NCBI RefSeq assembly: GCF_000003815.2 | Contig: NC_049997.1 | Location: 2,010,568 to 2,074,567, forward strand | Length of the DNA stretch: 64,000 nucleotides | Source of the DNA: Branchiostoma floridae | Lineage: Eukaryota > Chordata > Leptocardii > Amphioxiformes > Branchiostomatidae | Direction of reading: 5' to 3' | Shown here: positions 35,795 through 46,786 of the stretch, in pieces | Layout: every line of letters starts with the position of its first letter | How positions within the stretch are numbered: position 1 is the stretch's first letter | Made by a program: the position numbers and the translations under genes | Notes under the pieces: model-generated | Told to the model about the DNA's origin: nothing | Database searches by the model: none | What the model saw: only the letters and a program-made list of their open reading frames with translations

Positions 35795-37035
35795 TTGGTC
35801 CGTACCGGGATGGAAATAACCATTCCCCAGCATTCTTGAAAACAGCGCCAACATTGACAAGAGGATGCGAGATAGTGAATCATAGCAGCCGGTGCAACTT
35901 GATTGGAAGAGGCGTTTATTCCATGATGTTCACCCAAACACAGACATGATGGAAGACAGCGATCATGGGATCCCTGACAGTCAAGGCAGTGACGTCACTA
36001 ACTCATTGCATACACGGTGGTAAAATTTGGCCCCAAAATTTCCAGACTTCTATGTGGGGATTTAGAACATGAATCATGTTCCTTCGAACAGAACGCTGGC
36101 GTGATCGAACAGAAAGGGCGTTCTATTTGGGGTCATCCGAGGTCACCCGCAGGTTGTTACAGTAAACACGCAGAAACGCTCTCATTTTCCCGGGTGCCGT
36201 GCGTCAGAAGAAAAACAAACATTTTCACCAATATAAACCATTATTTCGCAAACTTAGTTTTGCTGCCGCTTAGTTTGGAACATGTGACATGTAACAAAGC
36301 TGCCGGCGTCATTATTGGTGACCTTGAATGTTACAACACTTGTTTACGGCGGTATCAATTACTCTATGTCACTATCAGTGCGACTCGACATAGGACCAAA
36401 CATGGTATTTAAATCGCTTGCAAAACGCGTGCAAATCAACCCTTTCAGGACTTATATTGTCGGCAATTAATATCTCCAACTTTGTGTCTTAGGGATTTTT
36501 GAAACATGGAGGCAATTTTGAATTACTTGTCTTTGAGTGTGAAAATTTGAAAAAATGACGATTTTTCGACCTTATCTTGGCTATAAAAATAGTTTTAAGT
36601 AGAAGTTGAAAAATCCCTAAGACAGAAAGTTTGATCTTAATATCATTACCTACATGATATAAAAGATTTGGATTTTCAGTCAAATTTAGGACCAATCTAA
36701 ATATGGTATTTGTTTTTTTGGTCCACCAAACACCCTTTCTAAATCAACCAACTATGCACATTTCAGAAAACATTGAGACTAAACTGTGCAGCACACGTAC
36801 ACGGTAAGATTTGACGTGTACACACTGCCAGTTTTCATTTAATCTCGACGAGGCACGTGCGAGAGGTTGTTTTTCAAACTATCACGATATTTTAGAAGAT
36901 GTTTCAGTCACCGTCAGCCCTCCGCGGGGACCGCGCGGGAGCCCCGGTAACCCGATACTCTGGGTTCGAATGGAAACTTTTGGGTCAAATTTGACCATCG
37001 TGATAACCCAGTGGCGCAGGACAGACTGTTGATAT
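35795..37035. other. Unidentified insertion between LINE pieces
   Basis: The first 60 nt, read on the minus strand, look like LINE (QECWGMVISIPVRTN). The rest is not recognised: a GGGGTCATCCGAGGTCACCC block near 36130, an inverted pair around GTCTTAGGGATTTTTGAAA / TTGAAAAATCCCTAAGAC (36487-36625), and a GC-rich block near 36920-36955. Confidence 0.4.
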
Positions 37036-37221
37036 TCATGGAAAGCAACGATGGAAAAGCTTGGCCAGGATAAGAGATGATTCAGTTGACATGTTTTTAA
37101 GAACAACGACTGGAATATTCTCTTTTCCAGTCGCCTTGTTAGCATCAAGATCCTTAATGAGTTTTGTAACATCCCAAGCTGTAACTTTGATATTTCTCAG
37201 AAAAGTATTCAGTTTGAGCAC
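37036..37221 (-). pseudogene. LINE reverse transcriptase N-terminal part (piece 1)
   Basis: Minus strand: DVTKLIKDLDANKATGKENI, then PVVVLKNMSTESSLILAKLF. This is the start of a Jockey-like RT domain (LK.LD.NKATG.D.IP). The piece runs into the gap at 37222 and probably continues beyond it. It belongs with the pieces at 32784-33618 and 31690-31938. Confidence 0.75.
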
Positions 37222-37463
37222 NNNNNNNNNNNNNNNNNNNNNNNNNNNNNNNNNNNNNNNNNNNNNNNNNNNNNNNNNNNNNNNNNNNNNNNNNNNNNNN
37301 NNNNNNNNNNNNNNNNNNNNNAGTCATCAAAAGAAGAGTTAGTGGCATAATTCTTTGAAAAAAGTTATGTCTTCTCAGTGGAAGAAGGAAGAAACTCGGG
37401 GCATTTATCAAAGTAGGTATGCAGGTTTGGCCTCTGTTTAAGACTTTCCTGGTGATTCTTTGG

Positions 37464-37675
37464 AACTTAACGGGACCCGCCCTAATAGATGCTACGCTTT
37501 TTTACGCGCTCAAACCCACGGCACTCCATCACTAGTTGCAAAGAGTGGTCAAGTTTTGATCAATGAACTTTTAACACATTCATCTAGAGACCATATTTGA
37601 ATAAGGAATGCATTCATACGGTTCATGAACCCTTCACCTTCCGCGTTACAACTGGCAAAGAACTTTTTTACTGTT
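37464..37675 (-). mobile_element. End of a TA/ACGG-family element
   Basis: TAACGGGACCCGCCCTAAT, then ACGCGCTCAAACCCACGGC and CTAGTTGCAAAGAGTGGTC, matches, inverted, the right end of the element at 5759-6835. Only this end is clear. Confidence 0.55.
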
Positions 37676-38137
37676 TTATTACTTAATATCATCAATCTCG
37701 TATACCAGATTTTTTTTAATTATATTTGATTAGAACTGTATTCATATCAATTTAATTTATGAATCTGTTAATCATGGTTGATTTAATAATAATGCTGCTT
37801 TATATTAGGTTTTCTAATTTTGTTAGACTGCTGTTGTTATTTATTATAATTGCTAAGCTAGATTGCTTTTTTCTTGGTGTTTAAATTTTATGTTGCTAGA
37901 GCCCAATGGTGGTCAGTACCAAATAAGATAATTCAAAATTTTCTCATATCAATTCAGGTTTTACAAAAAGCTGCAGGAAACATTTCCTTGATCAATTAGA
38001 GGTAATTTCTAACTATTTACTATCAGTCTGTTTCTATTTTTCTAGCAGATGCCGGTTGGAAAAGAAATCACAATAATTTACCAATCTAATGCTATAAATT
38101 TTGTATTTCATCCTGTTCTGTTTTCCACATTATCCAG

Positions 38138-38248
38138 GAGGTTATGGTCCTTACTGCAACAATACCAACAACATGTGGCCATATTACTCACAATGGCATT
38201 ATGGATACCAACCATGGCAAGCACTTTGGGCCAATACTAACTATGAGG
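38138..38248 (+). CDS. RFX4: RFX4-like exon 5 of window (aromatic-rich tail)
   Basis: The acceptor is CACATTATCCAG and the donor is GTAATT at 38249. It is 111 nt, phase 1 at both ends. It encodes GYGPYCNNTNNMWPYYSQWH, then YGYQPWQALWANTNYE, which is unusually rich in Trp, Tyr and Asn. Vertebrate RFX4 has a comparable Tyr/Gly/Asn/His segment in its tail. Tyr-rich low-complexity tails often mediate weak self-association, but that is inference here. Confidence 0.8.
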
Positions 38249-38406
38249 GTAATTTATTGACATATTCTGCCTGACTTTCAAACTAACACCCTTTGCTCAT
38301 ATCACACATTCTTTAAGAAACAATCACAGTTACTGTCTCATTTGATTTTGCCTTAATAGTAACATGTGTGTGACATTGTGCACCTTTTCCGACAAATTAT
38401 CAGTAA

Positions 38407-38645
38407 AAAAAACTTTTTGAGGCCGTAGGGGCAGTGGGTTGTTGTTCACTGTCTAAGGGCACGGTATCGAAAGGCGGGTCCATCCCTCTCCTTTCACTGC
38501 CTTTAATTCCCCAACCAAAGTCTAATACCCATTTTTATACCTGGGTGGAGGGAGAAATGTTATGTTTAGTGCCTTTCCCAAGGACACAAGATTGCTAGCA
38601 TGACAGGATTCAAGCCCAGGACCTCACAATGTGTACTATGAAAGT
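38407..38645 (-). mobile_element. tRNA-derived SINE (copy 3, partial)
   Basis: Shares TGCCTTTCCCAAGGACACAAG and a B-box-like block (AGGATTCAAGCCCAGGACC) with copies 1 and 2. The A box side is lost. It starts about 160 nt after RFX4-like exon 5. Confidence 0.6.
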
Positions 38646-38649
38646 TTAA

Positions 38650-39620
38650 GTCAAACAACAGAATCTATGGAAACTTGTCTCCCTATATACACAATGTACA
38701 TGTACCTCTACAGTTTGTAGTTCATTTCTGGTGAAGGAATAAGGAAACGATGGTTCTCATTGAAAGAACATCAAATCCAAGACATTCAAACAAAATCATT
38801 GTCCATAAACATTCCAAGGTCAAGGTAGGATATTCTGTCCTTCATTGCCTTGATATAATGCTCTTTCCCAGTGTCTCTAACTAGAGAAGCAGTTTCCTGC
38901 TTCTGCTAGGCCCATGTTCAAATTACTATATATATAATTATATGCTGGTCAGGATAGCAGCACTGTCACATTGTATGGAACAAGACCTGTTTCATCAGCA
39001 ATCCTCTTTTTTTACTCTGTGACTGGAGGGTAATTGTGAAATGATATAAGTTCTTTTTTTCGCGGTAGCTGTAACTGTTGTTATTATCAAAGTGAATGTA
39101 ATAGTTTCAAAAATTACTCCAGGCCTATATTTTTGTCGTCGACCAACTTTTTAGGTGTTTATGTACTTGGTTTGGACCTAGTCTATTGTGTGTACTGTTG
39201 TTTCATGCTGCCCCTTGTGTTATGCTGATGTTGTGTTGGTATGTACAGGTAACACTAATTCACCTTTTTTCGTTGGGTAACCTATATCCGTTGCTTTTAA
39301 ATGCAGGGTACATAGGCACATCAAGTCGACATGTGATAGTTTTAAACTGCAATATCCTTAAAATATTGCAATTTTAAACTAATGTCCGTCACATGATATC
39401 CCCAAATACCCTGTTTTTAAAAACAACGGATATAGGTAACTCAACGGATAAAGGTGACCTAGCGTTAGATATTGGCATCAATATGTACGTTTAAAAGCCA
39501 GGATCATTCTGCTGTAATCTTGGCCTTTCTTGGGGCGGGTGAGGATGGTTCTTCCACTATTTGTGCTGCTACTTTGTATCAGGTACAATGGTGTTGGAAA
39601 ATTTTATCAGAATATGTGGT
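38650..39620. other. Intron sequence, nothing recognised
   Basis: AT-rich. GGTAACCTATATCCGTTG near 39276 and CAACGGATATAGGTAAC near 39424 form an inverted pair about 150 nt apart, possibly a small MITE. Confidence 0.4.
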
Positions 39621-39635
39621 AGGATAAGGGCAGAA

Positions 39636-42101
39636 CCAAACAGCTTATATCAAGGGTAGATTCATTGGACAAAATGTAAGACTGATTAATGATGTTATTG
39701 AATATGCTAAAACCCAAAATATCCCTGGAGCAGTAATCTTCCTGGATTTTACTAAAGCTTTTGACACTTTGAATAGAAAATTTATGTGGAAGGTTCTAGA
39801 AAAATTTAACTTTGGCCCCTCGTTTATCAGTGCAATAAAATGCATGTATAATGACATTAGCAGCACCATCAGTAATAGAGGATGGTTATCTGATTTCTTT
39901 CCCTTAGAGAAAGGCATACGCCAAGGCTGTCCCATATCTGCTCTTCTATTCATCCTCACAGTAGAGATTATGGCTGTAAAGATCAGACAGGCACAAGACG
40001 TGGAAGGAATTAAAGTTAAAACCCATTCTAATGAAACTGTTGACATTAAAATCTCACAGGTAGCTGATGATACTACCTTGTTTGTATCTGACCTGACATC
40101 AATGGAAAATGCCTTTAGACTTATTCAAGATTTCTGTAATGTGTCAAGCCTAAATTTGAATGTAAAAAAGTGTGAAGGTTTATGGATTGGATCCTATGTT
40201 GACAGACAAGACACCCCCTTGGGTATATCTTGGCCAAAGACACCTATAAAATCCTTAGGTATTTACTTCTGTAACTCATCCCTACACCATGAATGTGAAC
40301 TGCTAAACTGGGAGAAAAAGATAGAAAGACTGAAAACCACACTTCAAATCTGGAAAGGTAGAAACCTGACTCTATATGGAAAAGTTACTGTCTTAAAATC
40401 CCTTGCCCTTTCACAAATAATCTATAACATGTCTATGATTCTTACCCCACCTTGGGTGATAAACATTGTAAAGAAAGAAATGTTTACTTTCCTGTGGAAT
40501 GGTAAAAAAGATAAGATTAAAAGAGATATTGTTAGCCAACCTATTCAGTTGGGAGGATTAGGCCTCACAAACTTAGATATCCAAAGACAAGCCCTGCTTG
40601 CATCCTGGATACCAAGATTAGTGACGAATGACAATGCAAGATGGAAAGTTATTGCTTTAACATTTATAAACTCCCTTGGTCAAGACAATTTACTATTACA
40701 TATATATATGAACTTTACTTCTGATAAAGATGGTCCTGACATGAGTAAATTCCCCACATTTTATAAACAGGTAATATCAGCCTTCCACTCTGCTGGTGGA
40801 GGAGGAAAGAACAAACCCTCTAGTGTAAGTGAAATAATGGGAGAAACTATATGGTGCAACAAATATATAAGATCACAAGGTAAAACAATTTTCTTTCCAA
40901 CCTGGATAAATAAAGACATAATATTCATAAAAGACATTTTCCCCTTTGACAGGTTCATGTCTCTAGATCACTACCCTCAGCTTAACCTAAACACAAGACC
41001 TAATGGTATTATTGAATATATAACTCTGTTTCAAGCTATACCTCTTACATGGAAGAATGCAATAAGAAACCATAGAGGCCCAATTCCTTATCAAAGATTA
41101 GAGCTTAACACCATTTCCCCATGTATATTTGATGGTAAAACAACAAAACAAATGAAAAGCAAGAACACCTGCAAATTGTTTTACAATACATTAGTGCAGG
41201 CACAGGCCAAGGAACCAACATGCTGTAAAAGATGGCAATCCATATTTCCTACTGAAACCCTGGCTTGGGAAAATATCTGGAGATGGTTAAGCACACAAGC
41301 CTGTAAAGACACTAAGTTAGCAGAGTTAAACTACAAACTATTACACCGGATATTACCATGTGCGCACAATCTGCACAAATGGGGTATCAAAGATGAAACT
41401 GGACATATATATGATGCAACATGTACACTTTGTAGCAATGGAAGCATAGAAGACTATGAACATATGTTCTTTAAATGTGAAAGACTGTGTAATTTCTGGG
41501 AATTAGTTAACACATACGTACCCTTGCCCAACATAAAAATTACTTTTCAGGAGGTTTTATTTGGAAAAATTGATCATTTAATAACTGCTAAAGACCAGAA
41601 AAATAGAACCTTTACTGTTACTGTGGCTAAATGGACAATCTTTAAAACTTGGATCTGGCATAGAAAAGACCCACACCTATGCATAACTAACCTCTTTAAT
41701 GTCTTTAAAAAGGACTTCGAAGAACGGATATACAATAGTAGACTGACAGCCAATGTAGATTGATTGTACAAATTTACTATTGATATTCTGGCATGAACCC
41801 CACCTATTGTTAGACTACTCCATGTTTGATCATAGTGTAATAACAGACTGTACATATTCCTTAAGGTTTCCCAGTATTTGACAAATGTACTACATGTATT
41901 TGTCTTCCCTGACTGTTTCACTGCCCATGTACTGCATGTTAATGTTATTCGTCCAGACACACCAGTATATGTTATCCCTCCATGTGCAATAGTACTCGAC
42001 TGTACAAACACTAGTCTTAGTGGTTGACAAATGTACCATTGTTGTTGATGTTTTTAATAAAAAAAAAAAAAGGTACAATATTTACAAAAAAAAAAAAAAA
42101 A
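39636..42101 (+). mobile_element. Tx1-like LINE, 5'-truncated recent insertion with 15 bp target duplication
   Basis: AGGATAAGGGCAGAA occurs directly before (39621-39635) and directly after (42102-42116), so this is one complete retrotransposition event. The element has lost its 5' half. The reading frame is open from the truncation point to the stop at 41761-41763. The 3' end has two A tracts: AATAAA then about 12 A (42055-42071), GGTACAATATTTAC, then about 17 A. Confidence 0.92.
39637..41763 (+). CDS. Tx1-like LINE ORF2: reverse transcriptase and C-terminal domain (5'-truncated)
   Basis: The frame is open without a start from QTAYIKGRFIGQNVRLIND onward. RT motif A is intact (AVIFLDFTKAFDTLNRK), followed by GWLSDFFPLEKGIRQGCPIS (motif B), and motif C reads VADDTTLFVSD, where Val replaces the usual Tyr or Phe before the two Asp. 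The thumb and C-terminal region (GKVTVLKSLALSQIIYNMS, NGKKDKIKRDIVSQPIQLGG) parallels the minus-strand LINE at 9971-15255. A zinc-binding motif CTLCSNGSIEDYEHMFFKC lies at about 41430-41490. The endonuclease and ORF1 are missing. It cannot move by itself, but the uninterrupted frame points to youth. Confidence 0.9.
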   Translation, partial: QTAYIKGRFIGQNVRLINDVIEYAKTQNIPGAVIFLDFTKAFDTLNRKFMWKVLEKFNFGPSFISAIKCMYNDISSTISNRGWLSDFFPLEKGIRQGCPISALLFILTVEIMAVKIRQAQDVEGIKVKTHSNETVDIKISQVADDTTLFVSDLTSMENAFRLIQDFCNVSSLNLNVKKCEGLWIGSYVDRQDTPLGISWPKTPIKSLGIYFCNSSLHHECELLNWEKKIERLKTTLQIWKGRNLTLYGKVTVLKSLALSQIIYNMSMILTPPWVINIVKKEMFTFLWNGKKDKIKRDIVSQPIQLGGLGLTNLDIQRQALLASWIPRLVTNDNARWKVIALTFINSLGQDNLLLHIYMNFTSDKDGPDMSKFPTFYKQVISAFHSAGGGGKNKPSSVSEIMGETIWCNKYIRSQGKTIFFPTWINKDIIFIKDIFPFDRFMSLDHYPQLNLNTRPNGIIEYITLFQAIPLTWKNAIRNHRGPIPYQRLELNTISPCIFDGKTTKQMKSKNTCKLFYNTLVQAQAKEPTCCKRWQSIFPTETLAWENIWRWLSTQACKDTKLAELNYKLLHRILPCAHNLHKWGIKDETGHIYDATCTLCSNGSIEDYEHMFFKCERLCNFWELVNTYVPLPNIKITFQEVLFGKIDHLITAKDQKNRTFTVTVAKWTIFKTWIWHRKDPHLCITNLFNVFKKDFEERIYNSRLTANVD

Positions 42102-42116
42102 AGGATAAGGGCAGAA

Positions 42117-42939
42117 AATGGGGACAAAACAAGGCAAGGAAATGATGTAATTTTTTTCTTACTACAATTCAATGTAGATGCCGGAATAACAAGAAATGAA
42201 TTACAATTTAGTAAAGGTATGAAAAAAGATGCACAGGTATGAGAAGACAGCTGAACAATCAAATTCTACATCGGATTCCCTATGTACATGTCGAACAGTT
42301 GTCATAAGGACATTGAGCAGTACTTTTTAGGCACCTTGCCATATGACAGCCATGTGACTATACCCATTACATAATTGTGAACCCAATGTCTAACCCGTGG
42401 TTTCGAAAGGGTAGATTAGTTATGAAGTGGTCTCTGTTTTCCCAATATTGCCAAGTTGAACATTGTTGGAATTGCTCAGGTCAGAATATACTGTAGCATT
42501 GAGACCACACCTCCATACATTACCAGGTTATGGTATGGAGTGAAATACATTTTTCTCCCACATGATTAGTAACACAGTGTACATATACTAGATGATGGCA
42601 TTTTTTTCAGTGAATTGGCTTTTATTTATTTCAAACATATTGCAAAGTTTAGGATTCAGAACCATCAGCATGCTATTTATCATTCAAAACAATTGGCCTG
42701 AAAGGTATAACATCATTACCCCTATATATCAATATGCGCAGATGAATAAAAATACAGCATTCTTATGCGGCCTGACCTTCCGGCCATTTCTAGAGCCTGA
42801 AGCAATTCAGGACGGTCACTTTAGCACATTAGGTGACTTTAGGCTCCAGACAACGATTTCCACATCGACACTCATACCAGACGGCCAATAGTTACACATG
42901 ATGAAAAGGATACTGTTTAAACATTATGCAATTCCATGA
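42117..42939. other. Intron sequence, nothing recognised
   Basis: No frame above 100 codons and no repeat recognised. Confidence 0.4.
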
Positions 42940-42989
42940 TTCATGGATATTAAACATTACAGTTAAATGTAATGCTTAATATCCATGAA
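42940..42989. other. Short perfect-looking hairpin, 22 bp stem
   Basis: TTCATGGATATTAAACATTA on the left pairs with the right arm across a six-base loop (GTTAAA); one mismatch. A second hairpin (GAAACACTTAAACGTGTTTC) follows at once. It lies in intron 5, 260 nt before exon 6. Confidence 0.6.
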
Positions 42990-43246
42990 ACACTTAAACG
43001 TGTTTCATGCCATACACCCTTAAGTGTTGTGTACATTTCACCACACATCATGCACACTCCCCAAAGCTTTATAATTACATTTTTAACCAGGCTGGTAAAA
43101 TACCATGACTTCTTAATGCACAGGAACTTGATTTCAGCCCCATGGATCAAAATTCATAACATGTAAGGTTGGTGAAGACCCATACATTGTTTTTCATATG
43201 GCTGCATTTTGTTCTGTGAGTCATTTCTCCATATGTAATCTATCAG

Positions 43247-43424
43247 GAAGTCATAACTCCACCCTGAGGACCAGTCCCTACCATTCTCCGACTGGCATGG
43301 TATCAACTAGCTCTGCACTGCACACTCGGCATGCTGCGATGAATGCAGGGAATGTCCAGCTTGCTGGGGTTAACTCCAGCCCTATTACCTCTCTCTACTC
43401 CACACAAGAGGATGTCTGTTCTCG
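43247..43424 (+). CDS. RFX4: RFX4-like exon 6 of window
   Basis: The acceptor is TAATCTATCAG and the donor is GTAGGC at 43425. It is 178 nt, entering in phase 1 and leaving in phase 2, so it is the first tail exon whose length is not a multiple of three. It encodes SHNSTLRTSPYHSPTGMVST, then SSALHTRHAAMN and SPITSLYSTQEDVCS. The SPYHSPTG element resembles the short Ser/Pro/Tyr motifs in the vertebrate RFX4 tail. The split codon CG|G with the next exon gives Arg. Confidence 0.82.
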
Positions 43425-43528
43425 GTAGGCAAAATGTACACAGAAATTTCAAAAGTCAGGAAAAGTTTTAAGTTAGATTGTAAATAGGAATGCTTTTGAA
43501 ATAAGGCTACGGTAAACCACAATATATA

Positions 43529-44400
43529 CAGTCAAACCTGCCCAAGATGACCACCCGGGGGACCAGGCAAAAGCAGTCATTCACAGACAATTTGGACAGG
43601 TGGTCGCTGAGAAGAGTATCGACTCACAACATGCCCGATGCATAGTATAAATGGGTTCCGTTGTGTTTAATGGCAAATAGCAAGCACACGCACGCAAAGA
43701 AGTAATTAAGTAAGCAAGGTGTTTAATGTCAGGCATGCACACGCACACTAAAACGTAAGTGAGCCTGGTGAATTTTACTAAATGAACAGAAATTGGAACG
43801 AATTGGAACAGGACCTTCCTACCTGCGCCAGAGGAACTCTACTTTACTCTTAAAAATATATATCGTTACCTCCTATAAATCAAATTTCAACGAAGTACAT
43901 TGTTCAGTCTGTACGCGATGTACATGTTGCATTCCTTCGTCTACAATTGTTGAATCATGTTATAACAACAATAAAAAACTTCAAAAAGTTTAAAAACTTC
44001 AGTAACAGATTTTCTTACAACGAAATTTCCTCCCATATTACAGTAGACTTCCCCCATTGACCCACCAATTGGCCGCCGCCGTCTTTATTCTAAACATAAC
44101 ATCGTAATAGCATGCTAGCAGTAAAAATCCAATGCAAACTGCCAGATTTCGGCACGAAATAGCGCTAGTTATCATCAAAAATCGACGACACCGCAAGGTT
44201 GAAAATTATCGTTATGGTCGGTATTTGGTCCTGTGTGGTCTCAATTTTTTTGTTTTTTGGCAGTCGTGCTCGCGTTGGCCAGGTGAGAAAATGTCACTTA
44301 ATGCTTAGGTCACTGGAAAAAAAATTCGGGCCTAAGAAAAAGCGGTCGTAATGGCCAGGTGTTCGCTGAGAAGAGTTTGTCGCTTGGGCAGGTTTGACTG
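43529..44400. mobile_element. TA-flanked MITE (CAGTCAAACCTGCCCAAG ends)
   Basis: A perfect 18 bp inverted terminal repeat CAGTCAAACCTGCCCAAG, with TA on each side. Just inside, GGTCGCTGAGAAGAGT at the left and TTCGCTGAGAAGAGTTTGTC at the right are direct, not inverted. 870 bp, no transposase. Begins about 105 nt after exon 6. Confidence 0.8.
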
Positions 44401-44627
44401 TACTGCATTCTTCTTGAAAGAATGGAATCTAGCATATTTCCCTCCTATCCCTCCCCATGCGAAAGTTACAAAATCACCCAGAGTAGAAAAGGAATATTGC
44501 AAAAAAACTGCAAGCTAAACATGAACTATTCCAAAATCATTCTGGTCATAAAATGAATGTTCATAACAGTCCTTGAAATACTGACCCCGTGCAAAATGAT
44601 TCATGCTAAAATTATCTACAGTCATGT

Positions 44628-44661
44628 CAAGGAGCTTTTATCAGCTGATAAAAGCTCCTTG
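44628..44661. repeat. Perfect 34 bp palindrome
   Basis: The centre AGCT is between 44644 and 44645. The left half is CAAGGAGCTTTTATCAG and the right half is its exact complement, without loop. The symmetry continues outwards for about five bases with one extra base. Confidence 0.9.
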
Positions 44662-44914
44662 GTCATGTACATTTTTTGTTTTAAAAAAATATTTAATGAT
44701 GCCTTCAACCTTTACACAAGGTGGATTCTTCCAGAGGTACACCATGCAAAGTGTACTCACCTTATGCCACCAACTGAAGGCAAAATAGACCATAGAATAC
44801 TTCAAAATCACCATAGTAGAAAATAGTGTTGACGAGGTCATCCAAAAATGGATTCATAAAAAAAGAATGGACCATTTCAAAATGGTTTCCAACAAAAATG
44901 GTCAACTACTCTAA

Positions 44915-45276
44915 GGCCTCGTTCATGATGCAAAAATTAATGCGAATGCATCCGCATGTGCGTACATCCGATCATCATCCGCATGCAAACGGTTTACATT
45001 TTGTGTCCATATTTCACAGTTTCCGGCGTCACGGCGCGAACTTTAACCTCGCATTACCCGGGTGCAATGCGGATTCATGCCGCATTTGCGTTCATGATGA
45101 CTTGATTCATGAATTCGCAAATGCGGATTTAAAAAATCCGTTTCAAATCCACCTTCCAAGGTGGTCCCGAAAAATCCGCATCAAATCTGTTTCGGAGCAT
45201 TCATGATGAGAAATTTATCCGCATCGGCCCAAAATGCGGATGCATCCGCATGAATTTTTGCATCATGAATGGGGCC
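44915..45276. mobile_element. PIF/Harbinger-type MITE (TAA target duplication)
   Basis: TAA occurs on both sides (44912-44914 and 45277-45279). Inverted ends of about 45 bp: GGCCTCGTTCATGATGCAAA at the left and its near-complement (ending TTGCATCATGAATGGGGCC) at the right. The interior repeats ATCCGCATG and GCGGAT. A three-base TWA target is typical of PIF/Harbinger. Confidence 0.8.
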
Positions 45277-45506
45277 TAAGATCACCCCAGTCCAAAATAG
45301 ACCCAGTGGCATGATCTCCCCCACCTGCCATGAAAAAGCAACCAAATTTTATAACATTTGAACTGTCCATAAAGCTAAGAAATCATCTTGAATAAAGGCA
45401 GAGGCTTGAAACTTACTCTTAAAACTCCCTCACACAAGTCCGCTTAAGCTTTATACATGATGATAGTGTAACACATATTTGTTGTCTATTAATATGTAGA
45501 TTTGCG

Positions 45507-46106
45507 GTCTGCCTAAACACCACAAACGACCACAAACAACTAACGACCACAAACGACTTTGATAAGCAGTGTATATGGGGCAACGACTTTGTGTGACGCA
45601 CTGGAGACAATCTTTATACATTTATGAATTTAAAAAAACACAACAACTCCTACTACGAGTTATTAAAAGTTATTTCGCTGGTTTCAAGGTCAAAGCAATT
45701 CTTGGCCGCCATGTTGGATCACCGGTGCTAGGAGTCTGCATGGGGAAGTTTTCAATACCTTCCTCGGCTCCATAGACGACAGGGCGATAAAACTATGGAA
45801 GTTGTTGGTTCATAGATTATAGCATACAGCAATTTTATCATTGTCAACTTAAAAAACTTGTATACTAGGTGTTTTTCAGCCTCAAATGCAAGCAAGCACG
45901 ATCCAGCATGGTGACCAAGAATTGCTTTAATCTTGAAACCGGACTAACTGGAAATAACTGGTGAATATGTAGGACTTGCTGCGCTTGTTTTAATTCATAA
46001 ATGTGTAAACAATGTCTTGAGAGTCACACAAGGTCATTGCCCCATATACACTGCTTATTAGAGTCGTTTGTGGTCGCTTGTGGTTGCTTGTGGTGTTTAG
46101 GCAGAC
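45507..46106. mobile_element. Foldback element with CCACAAACGA sub-repeats
   Basis: Arms 45507-45720 and 45900-46106 are inverted with moderate divergence. Both arms hold copies of ACCACAAACGAC (or complement) near the outer end and a CCATGTTGGATC / GATCCAGCATGG block at the inner end. Confidence 0.75.
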
Positions 46107-46641
46107 CCTTAGATTTGTAGTTTGATCTGTAATGCTAGTATGGATTCATATTGTTTTTAGGAGGCACTGTTGCCATTAATTGTACTGTGTACAATTATCA
46201 ATCAGCAAGGCTCATTAAATTTTATAGCCTAAATTTCGGGTCATTTGGCCCAAAATGACGTATATTAACCCCAGCATTAAAATGGCAGGAGAAGAAATGC
46301 ATTGAGTCTTTTGTTTGCACTTTGCACCATTCCTATATTCATGGAGCTCAAGAATGAACTGCCCCATTTACAACACTAAGAGTATCCCCATAGTCTGTAG
46401 CTAAGTATATATTATCCTGACTGGTTTACATGGGGTGTGAGGCTAGGGAGGCAATCCATATCCACCGACAACACAGAACAGGGGGCTATCATCACTATCT
46501 CAGGCCTCTTTATGCCTATGTTATAATCACAAGATAATCAATACTGTCAGTCATGAGACAAGAGAACTCCAAGATGACAACTGCTGGTTTATCTGTTTTT
46601 GTTCAAAACTGTAAAGATGTTTGCTTTGATTTTATTTCTAG

Positions 46642-46786
46642 GTCAGCAGCATCACAGGCATCATTCCATTATGGAAGTTTCAGTGCTGTTGGCCAACCTG
46701 GCTATTCTGCTGCATCAAATGAAACCAGCTCAAGTGTCCAGAACTCAGCCTTCCGTTTCAGCGGAGGCTACCCATCTTCTCCACAA
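46642..46786 (+). CDS. RFX4: RFX4-like exon 7 of window
   Basis: The acceptor is TTTATTTCTAG and the donor is GTACGT at 46787. It is 145 nt, entering in phase 2 and leaving in phase 0. It encodes SAASQASFHYGSFSAVGQPG, then YSAASNETSSSVQNSAFRFS and GGYPSSPQ. This is again low-complexity tail. Frame continuity with exons 6 and 8 is exact. Confidence 0.82.

Noticed and set aside
36811-37032. Coding exon in a GC-rich patch
   Set aside because: No conserved motif and no matching splice partner; it lies between LINE pieces.
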